The translations under genes and the position numbers were made by a program. A stretch of 45,815 bases of DNA from Coriobacteriaceae bacterium (lineage in GTDB: Bacteria > Actinomycetota > Coriobacteriia > Coriobacteriales > QAMH01). Each line of letters opens with the position of its first letter. The stretch's first letter is position 1. The notes under the pieces are model-generated. The model saw nothing but the letters and a program-made list of their open reading frames with translations, ran no database searches and had not been told where the DNA came from. Shown in pieces: positions 18,546 through 27,881 of this stretch. The stretch spans positions 1-45,815 of the forward strand of contig JAJQAN010000002.1 of NCBI GenBank assembly GCA_021203765.1, written 5' to 3'.

Positions 18546-19097
18546 ATGGCACCTCGGCTCAAAGAAAAGTACCAGACGGAGATCATCGGGCAGCTCGAAA
18601 AGGATCTCGGGATCGACAACGTCAACTCGGTCCCCAAGCTCGAGAAGATCGTCGTCAACATGGGCGTCGGCGCCGCCGCGACCGATTCCAAGCAGATCGA
18701 CGCGGCCGTCGAAGACCTGCGCGTCATCACCGGCCAGCAGCCGATGATCTGCCGCGCCAAAAAGTCCATCGCCGGTTTCAAGCTGCGTGCCGGCATGCCC
18801 ATCGGCGCGAAGGTCACGCTGCGCGGCGACCGCATGTACGAGTTCTTCGACCGTCTGGTCGCGACAGCCATCCCGCGCGTCCGCGATTTCCGCGGCATGT
18901 CGCTGAAGTCCTTCGACGGCAGCGGCAACTACTCCATGGGCGTCACCGAGCAGCTCATCTTCCCGGAGATCGACTACGACTCGGTCGACCATGTGCGTGG
19001 CATGGACATCACTTTTGTAACGACCGCGAAGACCGACGAGGAGGCCTTGGCGCTGATGACGGCGCTCGGCTTCCCCTTCGAGCATCCGCGTAACTAG
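18546..19097 (+). CDS. rplE: 50S ribosomal protein L5
   Basis: [12 protein letters not shown]...[14 protein letters not shown]...[21 protein letters not shown]. Confidence 0.97.
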   Translation: MAPRLKEKYQTEIIGQLEKDLGIDNVNSVPKLEKIVVNMGVGAAATDSKQIDAAVEDLRVITGQQPMICRAKKSIAGFKLRAGMPIGAKVTLRGDRMYEFFDRLVATAIPRVRDFRGMSLKSFDGSGNYSMGVTEQLIFPEIDYDSVDHVRGMDITFVTTAKTDEEALALMTALGFPFEHPRN

Positions 19098-19125
19098 GAA
19101 ACCTTAGGTTGAGGAGGCATCTGTT

Positions 19126-19311
19126 TTGGCTAAGAAATCGATGATCGCCAAGGCGAAGCGCGAACCGAAGTACAGCACCCGCGCCTACACCCGCTGCGTC
19201 CGTTGCGGGCGCCCGCGTTCGGTCTACCGCAAGTTCGGCCTGTGCCGTATCTGCTTGCGTGAGTTGGCCAACAAGGGCGAACTGCCCGGCGTGCGCAAGT
19301 CCAGCTGGTAG
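19126..19311 (+). CDS. rpsZ: 30S ribosomal protein S14, type Z (zinc-binding)
   Basis: TTG start; 61 aa; [47 protein letters not shown]. Confidence 0.96.
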   Translation: MAKKSMIAKAKREPKYSTRAYTRCVRCGRPRSVYRKFGLCRICLRELANKGELPGVRKSSW

Positions 19312-19312
19312 A

Positions 19313-19389
19313 CGGCCGGACCCGTATCTGGATGTTCAGCTGCGCCGGGCAGGCGTTTCCGTCAGGGGCGGAGGCGAACCGCACGGCCG
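19313..19389 (+). promoter_or_regulatory. Structured intergenic RNA candidate between rpsZ and rpsH
   Basis: CGTTTCCG (19354-19361)/CGGAGGCG (19369-19376) stem with two G.T pairs; outer CGGCCG (19313-19318)/CGGCCG (19384-19389). Confidence 0.4.
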
Positions 19390-19419
19390 CAGTGGTAAAC
19401 GAGCCATAGGAGGAAACCA

Positions 19420-19818
19420 ATGGGTATGACCGATCCGATTGCCGATATGCTCACCCGCATCCGCAACGCGAACATGGTCAACAAGGAGACGGTATCCATG
19501 CCGTCGAGCAAGAAGCTCGTCGAGATCGCCCGCATCATGAAGGAGGAGGGCTATATCACCGACTACGAGGTGACGCCCCAGTCCCCGCAAAACGAGCTGA
19601 CGATCGAGCTCAAGTACGGCGAAAAGAAGGAAAAGACGATCCGTGGCCTGCGCCGCATCTCCAAGCCGGGCCTGCGCATCTATGCCGGCAAAAACGACCT
19701 GCCCCGCGTCCTGGGCGGTCTGGGCACGGCAATCATATCGACCTCGAACGGCGTCATGACCGACCGCGACGCCCGCCTGGCGGGCATCGGCGGCGAGGTC
19801 TTGGCCTACATCTGGTAG
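19420..19818 (+). CDS. rpsH: 30S ribosomal protein S8
   Basis: [31 protein letters not shown]-type; C-terminal [26 protein letters not shown]. Confidence 0.97.
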   Translation: MGMTDPIADMLTRIRNANMVNKETVSMPSSKKLVEIARIMKEEGYITDYEVTPQSPQNELTIELKYGEKKEKTIRGLRRISKPGLRIYAGKNDLPRVLGGLGTAIISTSNGVMTDRDARLAGIGGEVLAYIW

Positions 19819-19832
19819 GGAAGGGAGCAAGC

Positions 19833-20369
19833 ATGTCACGCGTCGGTAACCTCCCCGTCCAGATCCCGGCCGGGGTCGAAGTATCCGTCAAGGACAACGT
19901 CGTCACGGTCAAGGGGCCCAAGGGCGAACTGCAGCAGTCCTACGACCCGCTGATCACCGTCAAGGTCGACGGCGACGAGGTCGTGGTCACCCGCGCCAAC
20001 GACGAGCGCCAGGCACGCTCGCTGCACGGGCTCACCCGCAGTCTCATCAACAACATGACCATCGGGGTCACCGAGGGCTATTCCAAGACCCTCGAACTCG
20101 TCGGCGTCGGCTACCGCGCCTCGCTCAAAGGCAACCAGCTCGAGCTCAGCGTCGGCTATTCGCACCCGGTCTACGTCGAGGCCCCCGAGGGCATCAAGCT
20201 CGAATGCCCCGACCAGACCCATATCACGGTCTCGGGCATCAATAAACAGCTCGTCGGACAGGTCGCAGCCGATATCCGCAAGTGGCGCAAGCCCGAGCCG
20301 TACAAGGGCAAGGGCATCCGCTACGAAGGCGAACATGTCCGCCACAAGGAAGGCAAGACCGCCGGCTAG
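19833..20369 (+). CDS. rplF: 50S ribosomal protein L6
   Basis: [33 protein letters not shown]...[17 protein letters not shown]. Confidence 0.97.
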   Translation: MSRVGNLPVQIPAGVEVSVKDNVVTVKGPKGELQQSYDPLITVKVDGDEVVVTRANDERQARSLHGLTRSLINNMTIGVTEGYSKTLELVGVGYRASLKGNQLELSVGYSHPVYVEAPEGIKLECPDQTHITVSGINKQLVGQVAADIRKWRKPEPYKGKGIRYEGEHVRHKEGKTAG

Positions 20370-20398
20370 CCGGCTCGTTTTGAGGAGTGCAAGAAGGT

Positions 20399-20767
20399 AT
20401 GGATAAGTCCAAGACAAAGAAGGCTCAGCAGCAGCGCCGCAAGAACCGGGTGCGCGGCAAGGTCACCGGGACCGCCGAATGCCCGCGTCTGTGCGTCACG
20501 CGCTCGAACAACCATATTTACGCCCAGGTCATCGACGACGTGGCGGCGAACACGCTCTGCAGCGCGTCCTCGCTCGACGCCGAGTTCAAATCCTGCGGCA
20601 AATCCGGCGGCAACGTGGAGGGCGCCGCCGAGGTCGGCAAGCTCATCGGCAAGCGTGCGAGCGACGCCGGCATCGACCAGATCGTATTCGATCGCGGCGG
20701 CCACCTCTACCACGGCCGGGTCAAGGCCCTGGCGGACGGCGCCCGCGAAGCAGGACTGAAGTTCTAG
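20399..20767 (+). CDS. rplR: 50S ribosomal protein L18
   Basis: [29 protein letters not shown]...[25 protein letters not shown]. Confidence 0.96.
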   Translation: MDKSKTKKAQQQRRKNRVRGKVTGTAECPRLCVTRSNNHIYAQVIDDVAANTLCSASSLDAEFKSCGKSGGNVEGAAEVGKLIGKRASDAGIDQIVFDRGGHLYHGRVKALADGAREAGLKF

Positions 20768-20785
20768 GAAGGGGGAGAGCACGGT

Positions 20786-21409
20786 ATGGCGAACGAGCAA
20801 GAGCAACCGACCGAGCAGACGCCCGAAGCCGCTGCCAAGGAGCAGCCGGCCGGGCAGCAGAAGACATCCGGTCGCTCCGACCGCTCCAAAAGGCCTGATC
20901 GCGACGGCGATGAGGTTCCCGAGCTCGAAGATCAGGTCATCTACATCAACCGAGTCGCCAAGGTCGTCAAAGGCGGCCGTCGTTACGGCATGACCGCCCT
21001 GGTCGCCGTCGGCGACCGTCACGGCAGGGTCGGCATCGGCATGGGTCGCGCCACCGAGGTTCCCATCGCCATTAACAAGGGCGTCGAGGAGGCCAAGCGC
21101 AACCTGTTCACGGTCCCGCTGACCGAGGCCGGAACGATCCCGCACGAGGTCGTCTCCAAGTACGGCGCAGGCCGCATCATCATCAAGCCGGCCGTTCCCG
21201 GCACCGGCATCATCGCCGGCGGCCCGGTCCGCCCGCTCTTCGAGCTGGCCGGCATCAAGGACGTGCTTTCCAAGTCCGTCGGCACCGACAACTGCCTCAA
21301 CATGGTCAAGGCGGCCGCCAAGGGCCTGCAGGAGCTTTCCAGCCCCGAACAGGTCGCCGAGCGCCGCGGCATGTCCGTCGCCGACATCTTCGGAAAGAAG
21401 GTGCAGTAG
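20786..21409 (+). CDS. rpsE: 30S ribosomal protein S5 with N-terminal extension
   Basis: [31 protein letters not shown]...; ~45 extra Q/E/K-rich N-terminal residues. Confidence 0.97.
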   Translation: MANEQEQPTEQTPEAAAKEQPAGQQKTSGRSDRSKRPDRDGDEVPELEDQVIYINRVAKVVKGGRRYGMTALVAVGDRHGRVGIGMGRATEVPIAINKGVEEAKRNLFTVPLTEAGTIPHEVVSKYGAGRIIIKPAVPGTGIIAGGPVRPLFELAGIKDVLSKSVGTDNCLNMVKAAAKGLQELSSPEQVAERRGMSVADIFGKKVQ

Positions 21410-21619
21410 ATGGCCGCGTCCACCAAGAAGGCCGCGAAGAAGACCCTGCGCATCACGCAGGTCAAAAGTTCGATCGGCCACAAGTCCGACCAGGAAAAGA
21501 CCCTGAAGGCGCTGGGCCTGGGCAAGATCGGCAGAAGCGTGGAACAGGTCGACAACGACTGCGTCCGCGGCATGATCTTCAAGGTCAAGCACCTCGTCGA
21601 GGTCGAGGAGATCTCGTAG
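21410..21619 (+). CDS. rpmD: 50S ribosomal protein L30
   Basis: KTLRITQVKSSIGHKSDQEKTLKALGLGKIGRSVEQVDNDCVRGMIFKVKHLVEVEE. Confidence 0.97.
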   Translation: MAASTKKAAKKTLRITQVKSSIGHKSDQEKTLKALGLGKIGRSVEQVDNDCVRGMIFKVKHLVEVEEIS

Positions 21620-21628
21620 CACGATCTT

Positions 21629-21700
21629 CGCTGCATGCATCCGGTGCAGCGGATACGGAAGTTTGTCGGCGGCGAGCAGCCGACCGCACCGTCAGGTGCG
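21629..21700 (+). promoter_or_regulatory. Three-hairpin structured RNA candidate between rpmD and rplO
   Basis: CGCTGCA-9nt-TGCAGCG (21629-21651); GTCGGC-8nt-GCCGAC (21665-21684); CGCACC-GTCA-GGTGCG (21685-21700). All stems perfect. Confidence 0.6.
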
Positions 21701-21720
21701 AGCGTATGAAGGAGTAGCAC

Positions 21721-22170
21721 ATGAACCTGCACGAACTGACACCGGCGCCCGGCTCCACCAAGAGCCGCAAGCGTGTGGGACGCGGCCACGGCTCCGGCCA
21801 TGGTGGCAAGTCCGGTCGCGGCACCAACGGCCAGCTGTCCCGCTCGGGCGGCGGCAAAGGCCCCGGCTTCGAAGGCGGACAGACGCCTTTGGCACGTCGT
21901 CTTCCCAAGCTCCCGGGCTTCAACAACATCAACCGTAAGGAATATCTGCCCGTCAACGTCTCCCGTCTCGACGCCGTCTACGAATCCGGCGACGTCGTCA
22001 ACGGCAAGACCTTGGTCGAAAAGGGCATCATCAAGCACGAAGACGCTCCGGTCAAGGTCCTCGGCGACGGCAAGATCACCAAGGCGCTCACCATCAGTGT
22101 CGACAAGATATCGGCCTCCGCACAGAAGAAGATCGAGGCGGCCGGCGGAAAGGTCGAGCTGTCATGCTAA
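21721..22170 (+). CDS. rplO: 50S ribosomal protein L15
   Basis: [38 protein letters not shown]. Confidence 0.97.
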   Translation: MNLHELTPAPGSTKSRKRVGRGHGSGHGGKSGRGTNGQLSRSGGGKGPGFEGGQTPLARRLPKLPGFNNINRKEYLPVNVSRLDAVYESGDVVNGKTLVEKGIIKHEDAPVKVLGDGKITKALTISVDKISASAQKKIEAAGGKVELSC

Positions 22171-23456
22171 AAGCTCTCGCAAACGCCATGCGTGTGCGGG
22201 ATCTCCGCATGAAGATCCTGTTCACGCTGGCAATCATCGCCATATACCGTATCGGGTGCTTCATCCCGGTGCCGGGCATCCCGTTCGCAGAGCTGGTAGA
22301 CAGCTTCCGAAGCGCGGATACCAACAGCGCGCTGATGATGCTCAACCTCTTTTCCGGCGGTGCGCTCGAATACTTCTCGGTGTTCTCGCTCGGCATCATG
22401 CCCTACATCACCGCATCCATCATCATGCAGCTTTTGCAGGGCGTCATCCCCACCCTGTCCCGCTGGGCACGTGAGGGCGAGACCGGGCAGCAGAAGATCA
22501 CGCGCATAACACGATATTTAACGTTAGGCTTAGGCCTCCTAAACGCGATAGGCTATTTGTTCTTATTCCAAAGTTCCACCTTCGGGATCACCTTCGACAC
22601 CTCGGTCGTCCCGCTGTGGGCCACGAGCATCATCATCGTCGCCACCCTGGTGGCCGGCACGGCGCTTATCATGTGGCTGGGCGAGCTCATCACCCAGCGC
22701 GGCATCGGCAACGGCATGTCGCTCATCATCTTCGCCAACATCATCGGACGTCTCCCGAGCGCCCTGTGGGATTCCATCCAGACCTCCGGCGACACGATGC
22801 AGGGCGTCCTGATCACGATCCTCGTCGTCCTGGTCATCCTGATCGTCATACCCGCCATCGTCTTCATCGAACGCGGCCAGCGCCGCATCCCGGTGCAGTA
22901 CTCCAAGCGTGTCGTCGGGCGCAGGGTCATGGGCGGCCAGTCCACCTATCTGCCCCTCAAGGTCAACGGCGCCGGCGTCATCCCGATCATCTTCGCATCG
23001 GCGATCCTCTACATACCAGCCCAGATCGCGGCCTTCTTCCCCGAGTCGGGAGGGGTGCAGGCCTTCGGCAACTTCTGTTCGAGCGGCTGGGGCAACTGGG
23101 TGCTTTCGTTCCTGCTCATCGTGGCCTTCGCGTATTTCTATACGTCGATGGTCTACCACCCGCAGGAGACCGCGGACAACATGAAGAACAACGGCGGCTT
23201 CATACCAGGAGTGCGTCCCGGTGCTGCGACGGTGCAGTACATAAAGGACGTCATCAATCGGATAACACTGCCGGGGGCGATATTCATCGCCCTCATCGCG
23301 GTCATCCCGTCGATTTTGTATTCGTTCACCGACAACGCGCTCATCAATACACTCGGCGGGACCTCGATCTTGATCCTCGTCGGCGTCGCACTCGACACCA
23401 TGACGAAGCTCGAGAGCCAGCTGAAGATGCACAACTACGACGGCTTCTTCAAATAG
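22164..23456 (+). CDS. secY: Preprotein translocase subunit SecY
   Basis: 430 aa; multi-[30 protein letters not shown]; overlaps rplO by 7 nt. Confidence 0.98.
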   Translation: MLKALANAMRVRDLRMKILFTLAIIAIYRIGCFIPVPGIPFAELVDSFRSADTNSALMMLNLFSGGALEYFSVFSLGIMPYITASIIMQLLQGVIPTLSRWAREGETGQQKITRITRYLTLGLGLLNAIGYLFLFQSSTFGITFDTSVVPLWATSIIIVATLVAGTALIMWLGELITQRGIGNGMSLIIFANIIGRLPSALWDSIQTSGDTMQGVLITILVVLVILIVIPAIVFIERGQRRIPVQYSKRVVGRRVMGGQSTYLPLKVNGAGVIPIIFASAILYIPAQIAAFFPESGGVQAFGNFCSSGWGNWVLSFLLIVAFAYFYTSMVYHPQETADNMKNNGGFIPGVRPGAATVQYIKDVINRITLPGAIFIALIAVIPSILYSFTDNALINTLGGTSILILVGVALDTMTKLESQLKMHNYDGFFK

Positions 23457-23481
23457 CTGCCTTCAAGGGAGTTGATACGCA

Positions 23482-24105
23482 ATGAATATCGTGCTTTTGG
23501 GAGCGCCTGGCGCCGGTAAGGGCACGCAGGCCGAAAAACTCGTCTCCGAATACGGCTTCACCCATCTGTCCACCGGCGACGTGCTCCGTGCCGCGGTGGC
23601 CGAGGGCACCCCGCTCGGGCTGGAGGCAAAAAAGTACATGGACGCCGGCGACCTGGTGCCCGACGAGGTCGTCGTCGGCCTGGTCGAAGAAACCCTCAAG
23701 GCCGACCCGGAAGGCTCCTACCTGCTCGACGGCTTCCCGCGCACGCCCACCCAGGCTGTCTCGCTCGACACCGTCTTATCCAACCTCGGCCAGGAGCTCG
23801 ACTACGCCATCGCCTTGCAGGTCGACATGGAATCCGTCGTCGACCGCATGTGCTCGCGTCGCTGCTGCCGCGACTGCGGGGCCATCGGCAACGTCTCCGA
23901 CGGCCCGACCTGCCCCAAGTGCGGCGGCGAGATGTACCAGCGCGACGACGACAACGAGGAGACCGTCCGCAACCGCATCGAGGTCTACAACAAGCAGACG
24001 AGCCCGCTCATCGACTACTATCACGGCAACGGCATCCTCGTCGAGGTCGACGGCAACAAGACCCCCGACGAGGTCTTCTCCGCCATCTGCGACGTCCTTT
24101 CATGA
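23482..24105 (+). CDS. adk: Adenylate kinase (zinc-binding LID)
   Basis: MNIVLLGAPGAGKGTQAEKL...; LID CRRCCRDCG...CPKCGG. Confidence 0.97.
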   Translation: MNIVLLGAPGAGKGTQAEKLVSEYGFTHLSTGDVLRAAVAEGTPLGLEAKKYMDAGDLVPDEVVVGLVEETLKADPEGSYLLDGFPRTPTQAVSLDTVLSNLGQELDYAIALQVDMESVVDRMCSRRCCRDCGAIGNVSDGPTCPKCGGEMYQRDDDNEETVRNRIEVYNKQTSPLIDYYHGNGILVEVDGNKTPDEVFSAICDVLS

Positions 24106-24872
24106 TAGGCAGATTCAAAGAAGAGCCGATCCTCAAGTCGCCCGCTGAGATCGAGGCGATGAAGGAGGCCGGCCGCGTTTCCGCCAAGGTGCTGCGGATG
24201 GTCGGCGACCTCGTCCAGCCCGGCGTCTCGACGCTCGAGCTCGACAGCTACGTCGAAGAGCTCATCCGCCTGGAGGGCGCCACCCCCGCGTTCAAGGGCT
24301 ACGGCGGCTTTCCCGGCTCCATCTGCTCCTCGCCCAACGACATGGTCGTGCACGGGATCCCGTCCTCCACGGTCATCCTGCAGGAGGGCGACATCATCTC
24401 CATCGACACCGGCGCCGTCGTCGACGGCTGGGTCGGGGACAACGCCTGGACCTATCCGGTGGGGGAAATCGACGACGAGAAGAAGCGCCTGCTCGAGGTG
24501 ACCGAACAGTCCATGTGGGCGGGCATCGAGGCAGCGCAGGCCGGAAGCCACATGGGCGATATCGGCCATGCCGTCCAGACGGTCGCCGAGGCGGCCGGTT
24601 TCGGCGTGGTGCGCGAATACGTCGGACACGGGGTCGGCCGCGACATGCACGAGATGCCGAACGTCCCCAACTACGGGCGTCCGGGGCGGGGGCTGCGTCT
24701 GGAGCCCGGCCTCGTCATCTGCATCGAGCCGATGATCAACGCCGGCACCTACCATGTGCACGGCCTCGATGATGGCTGGGCGGTCGTCACCGACGACGGA
24801 TCCCCGAGCGCGCATTTCGAGAAGACCATCGCCGTCACTGAGGACGGCCCGGTCATCCTGACGACGGAATAA
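24102..24872 (+). CDS. map: Methionine aminopeptidase type I
   Basis: ATG overlaps the adk stop; ILKSPAEIEAMKEAGRVSAKVL...GHGVGRDMHEMPNVPNYG. Confidence 0.96.
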   Translation: MIGRFKEEPILKSPAEIEAMKEAGRVSAKVLRMVGDLVQPGVSTLELDSYVEELIRLEGATPAFKGYGGFPGSICSSPNDMVVHGIPSSTVILQEGDIISIDTGAVVDGWVGDNAWTYPVGEIDDEKKRLLEVTEQSMWAGIEAAQAGSHMGDIGHAVQTVAEAAGFGVVREYVGHGVGRDMHEMPNVPNYGRPGRGLRLEPGLVICIEPMINAGTYHVHGLDDGWAVVTDDGSPSAHFEKTIAVTEDGPVILTTE

Positions 24873-24879
24873 AAATTTC

Positions 24880-24908
24880 TTCTCACAACCAGCGATTTCT
24901 GTGATAAA
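24880..24908 (+). promoter_or_regulatory. Possible internal promoter for infA
   Basis: TTCTCA (24880-24885), 17-nt spacer, GATAAA (24903-24908) in an AT-rich gap. Confidence 0.35.
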
Positions 24909-24959
24909 CTGTTTGTTCGCGTTTGCGTGAGTGCAGGATTTGAAGGAAAGCGGTTTGCC

Positions 24960-25178
24960 GTGGCCAAGGAAGATGCAATAGAACTGGAAGGGACGGTCGT
25001 CGAGCCGCTTCCCAACGCCATGTTCAAGGTCGAGCTCGAAAACGGCCACGAGGTCCTTGCCCACATCTGCGGCAAGATGCGCATGCACTACATCAAGATC
25101 CTGCCGGGGGACAAGGTCACCGTCGAGCTTTCTCCCTACGACCTCGATCGGGGTCGCATCACGTTCCGCTATAAATAA
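24960..25178 (+). CDS. infA: Translation initiation factor IF-1
   Basis: GTG start; [53 protein letters not shown]. Confidence 0.97.
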   Translation: MAKEDAIELEGTVVEPLPNAMFKVELENGHEVLAHICGKMRMHYIKILPGDKVTVELSPYDLDRGRITFRYK

Positions 25179-25213
25179 GCTCAGTTCGTACCCTGTGCGG
25201 ACCGGTCTTAAGG

Positions 25214-25234
25214 AAGCCCGCTTCGGCGGGATTT
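25214..25234 (+). terminator. Terminator/attenuator-like hairpin between infA and rpmJ
   Basis: AAGCCCGC-TTCG-GCGGGATTTCTT: UUCG-capped stem followed by a T-rich stretch; second small hairpin GTCCT-TTC-AGGAC at 25238-25250. Confidence 0.6.
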
Positions 25235-25323
25235 CTTGTCCTTTCAGGACTTTAAAAACCATCGCCTGCGGCTGCGGCGTGTGTATAGGACGAAAGCAGT
25301 ACACGTACCGAAAGGAAAAGCTC

Positions 25324-25437
25324 ATGAAGGTACGCCCTTCGGTAAAGAAGATGTGCGACAAATGTAAGATCATTCGACGCCACGGCAAGGTATACGTTAT
25401 CTGCGAAAATCCACGCCACAAGCAGCGTCAAGGCTAG
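25324..25437 (+). CDS. rpmJ: 50S ribosomal protein L36 (zinc-binding)
   Basis: [37 protein letters not shown]; embedded in a longer ORF in the track. Confidence 0.97.
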   Translation: MKVRPSVKKMCDKCKIIRRHGKVYVICENPRHKQRQG

Positions 25438-25451
25438 AAAGAGGTACGACA

Positions 25452-25826
25452 TTGGCTCGTATACTTGGTGTTGACCTTCCGCGCGACAAGCGCGTCGAAG
25501 CCGGGCTGACCTACATCTACGGAATCGGCCTGAGCACCTCCCGCAAGATCCTGAGCGCGACCGGCGTCGATCCGGACACCCGCGTCCGCGACCTGACCGA
25601 CGGGGAAGTCACGAAACTGCGCGATTACATCGACAAGAACCTCGTCGTCGAAGGCGATCTGCGCCGTGAGAACTCCCAAAACGTCAAACGCCTGATGGAA
25701 ATCGGCTGCTACCGGGGCCTGCGTCATCGCAAGGGCCTCCCGGTCCGCGGCCAGCGCACCCACACCAACGCACGCACCCGCAAGGGTCCGCGCAAGCAGA
25801 TCGGTGCGCGCAAGAAGAAGGACTGA
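25452..25826 (+). CDS. rpsM: 30S ribosomal protein S13
   Basis: TTG start; [25 protein letters not shown]...[25 protein letters not shown]. Confidence 0.97.
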   Translation: MARILGVDLPRDKRVEAGLTYIYGIGLSTSRKILSATGVDPDTRVRDLTDGEVTKLRDYIDKNLVVEGDLRRENSQNVKRLMEIGCYRGLRHRKGLPVRGQRTHTNARTRKGPRKQIGARKKKD

Positions 25827-25837
25827 GGTGATCACGC

Positions 25838-26233
25838 ATGCCTAAGCAGCAGACACGCACCCGTGTCAAGCGCTCCGAGCGCAAGAACATCTCGGTCGGA
25901 CAGGCTCACATCAAGAGCACGTTCAACAACACGATCGTCACGTTGACGGACACCTACGGCAACGTCATCACCTGGCAATCGGCCGGCACGGTCGGCTTCA
26001 AGGGTTCGCGTAAGAGCACCCCGTTCGCCGCACAGATGGCCGCCGAGCGCGCCGCCCAGCTCGGCAAGGAGCATGGGCTGCAGAAGGTCGCCGTGTTCGT
26101 CAAGGGTCCGGGCTCCGGCCGCGAAACGGCCATCCGCTCGCTCCAGGCTGCTGGTCTCGAAATCACCAGCATCATGGACGTCACGCCCGTACCGCACAAC
26201 GGCTGCCGCCTGAAGAAGCGCCGCCGCCTCTAA
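25838..26233 (+). CDS. rpsK: 30S ribosomal protein S11
   Basis: [46 protein letters not shown]. Confidence 0.97.
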   Translation: MPKQQTRTRVKRSERKNISVGQAHIKSTFNNTIVTLTDTYGNVITWQSAGTVGFKGSRKSTPFAAQMAAERAAQLGKEHGLQKVAVFVKGPGSGRETAIRSLQAAGLEITSIMDVTPVPHNGCRLKKRRRL

Positions 26234-26251
26234 ACAAGGAAAGGTAAGATT

Positions 26252-26878
26252 ATGGCTCGCTATACCGGGGCGGACTGTCGTCTGTGCCGCCGCGAAGGTT
26301 CCAAACTCTTTCTGAAGGGCGATCGCTGCTACACGAGCAAGTGTGCGGTCGATCGCCGTCCGTATCCTCCGGGAGAAGCAGGACAGAGGCGCCAGAAGGA
26401 ATCCGAGTACAAGCTGCAGCTGCGCGAGAAGCAGAAGACCAAGCGCATCTACGGCCTGCTCGAAAAGCAGTTCCGGGGCTACTACGACATCGCCAGTCGC
26501 CAAAAGGGCGTCACCGGCGAGAACCTCCTGCGCATCCTGGAAAGCCGTCTGGACAACGTCGTCTATCGCCTGGGATTTGCCAAGTCCCGCGACGAGGCGC
26601 GTCAGACGGTCCGCCACAACCACATCCATGTCAACGGCAAACGGGTCAACATCCCGTCCTACCGTGTCAGGCCGGGCGACCTCATCTCGATCGCGCCCAA
26701 GGCCACCGAGCTTCTGCCCATCAAAAGCGCTCTGATCTCGAGCGAGCGCAACGAGATCCCCGGATGGCTCGAGCTCGACATGGACAAGCTGCAAGGCTCG
26801 GTACTTTCCCTCCCGGAGCGGGATCAGATCGATCTCGACATCCAGGAGCAGCTCATCGTCGAGCTCTACTCCAAGTAG
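26252..26878 (+). CDS. rpsD: 30S ribosomal protein S4
   Basis: [41 protein letters not shown]. Confidence 0.97.
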   Translation: MARYTGADCRLCRREGSKLFLKGDRCYTSKCAVDRRPYPPGEAGQRRQKESEYKLQLREKQKTKRIYGLLEKQFRGYYDIASRQKGVTGENLLRILESRLDNVVYRLGFAKSRDEARQTVRHNHIHVNGKRVNIPSYRVRPGDLISIAPKATELLPIKSALISSERNEIPGWLELDMDKLQGSVLSLPERDQIDLDIQEQLIVELYSK

Positions 26879-26927
26879 CCCGACGCGTTCTTATCCGCTA
26901 TAAACCCGCAAGGGAGGCTTGATAGAT

Positions 26928-27869
26928 ATGTCTGAGTTCATGAGGCCGAAGGTCACCGTCGAAGAGGTGGACGACAACACCGCTCGTTTCATCATGGAAC
27001 CGCTCGAACGTGGCTACGGGTACACCCTGGGCAACAGCATGCGCCGCGTGCTGCTTTCCTCGCTCGACGGTGCCGCCGCGACCGCCATCTCGATCGAGGG
27101 CGTCCATCACGAGTTCACCTCCGCCGAGGGTGTTATAGAAGACGTGACCGACATCGTCTTGAACGTCAAAGGCCTGGTCTTTTCGGCCCAAGGTGCCGAA
27201 GAGGAGGCGACCGCGACGCTCGTGGCGGAAGGCCCCTGCACTGTCACCGGTGCCGACCTCGAGGTTCCCACCGAGTTCCAGCTGGTCAACCCAGATCATG
27301 TCATCGCCACACTCGCCGAGGGCGGCAAGCTCGAGATGAGCATCCGCATCGGCATCGGCCGCGGCTACGTCTCGGCCGAGCGCAATAAACGTACGGAGGA
27401 CCCCATCGGCATCATCCACGTGGACTCGCTGTTCTCGCCGGTCCGCCGCTGCACGATGGACGTCACCGACACCCGTGTCGCCCAGCGCACGGACTACGAC
27501 AAGCTCATCCTGGAGGTCGAGACGAACGGCTCGGTCAGCCCGGTCGACGTCATCTGCCAGTCCGCGAACATCATCAGCCAGCACATGGCCGCGTTCATGA
27601 CGCTCGGCGGGGAGGACGAGGAAGCCGAGGTGGCAAGCATCTTCGCCGCCGAAGGTCCCAACAAGAACTCCGAGCTGGAAAAGCAGATCGAGGAACTCGA
27701 CCTGTCCGTGCGCTCCTACAACTGCCTGAAGCGCGCCGGCATCCACTCGGTCCGTCAGCTGGTCGAATACTCCGAGCAGGACCTGCTCAACATCCGTAAC
27801 TTCGGTGCCAAGTCGATCGAGGAAGTCAAAGACAAGCTTCACTCGATGGAACTTGACCTGAAGATGTAA
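26928..27869 (+). CDS. rpoA: DNA-directed RNA polymerase subunit alpha
   Basis: MSEFMRPKVTVEEVD...; C-terminal alphaCTD LDLSVRSYNCLKRAGIHSVRQLVEYSEQDLLNIRNFGAKSIEEVKDKL. Confidence 0.98.
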   Translation: MSEFMRPKVTVEEVDDNTARFIMEPLERGYGYTLGNSMRRVLLSSLDGAAATAISIEGVHHEFTSAEGVIEDVTDIVLNVKGLVFSAQGAEEEATATLVAEGPCTVTGADLEVPTEFQLVNPDHVIATLAEGGKLEMSIRIGIGRGYVSAERNKRTEDPIGIIHVDSLFSPVRRCTMDVTDTRVAQRTDYDKLILEVETNGSVSPVDVICQSANIISQHMAAFMTLGGEDEEAEVASIFAAEGPNKNSELEKQIEELDLSVRSYNCLKRAGIHSVRQLVEYSEQDLLNIRNFGAKSIEEVKDKLHSMELDLKM

Positions 27870-27881
27870 CAGGAGACACCC

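Noticed and set aside
24927-24959. 11-aa N-terminal extension of infA
   Set aside because: IF-1 conventionally begins MAKEDAIE at the GTG at 24960.
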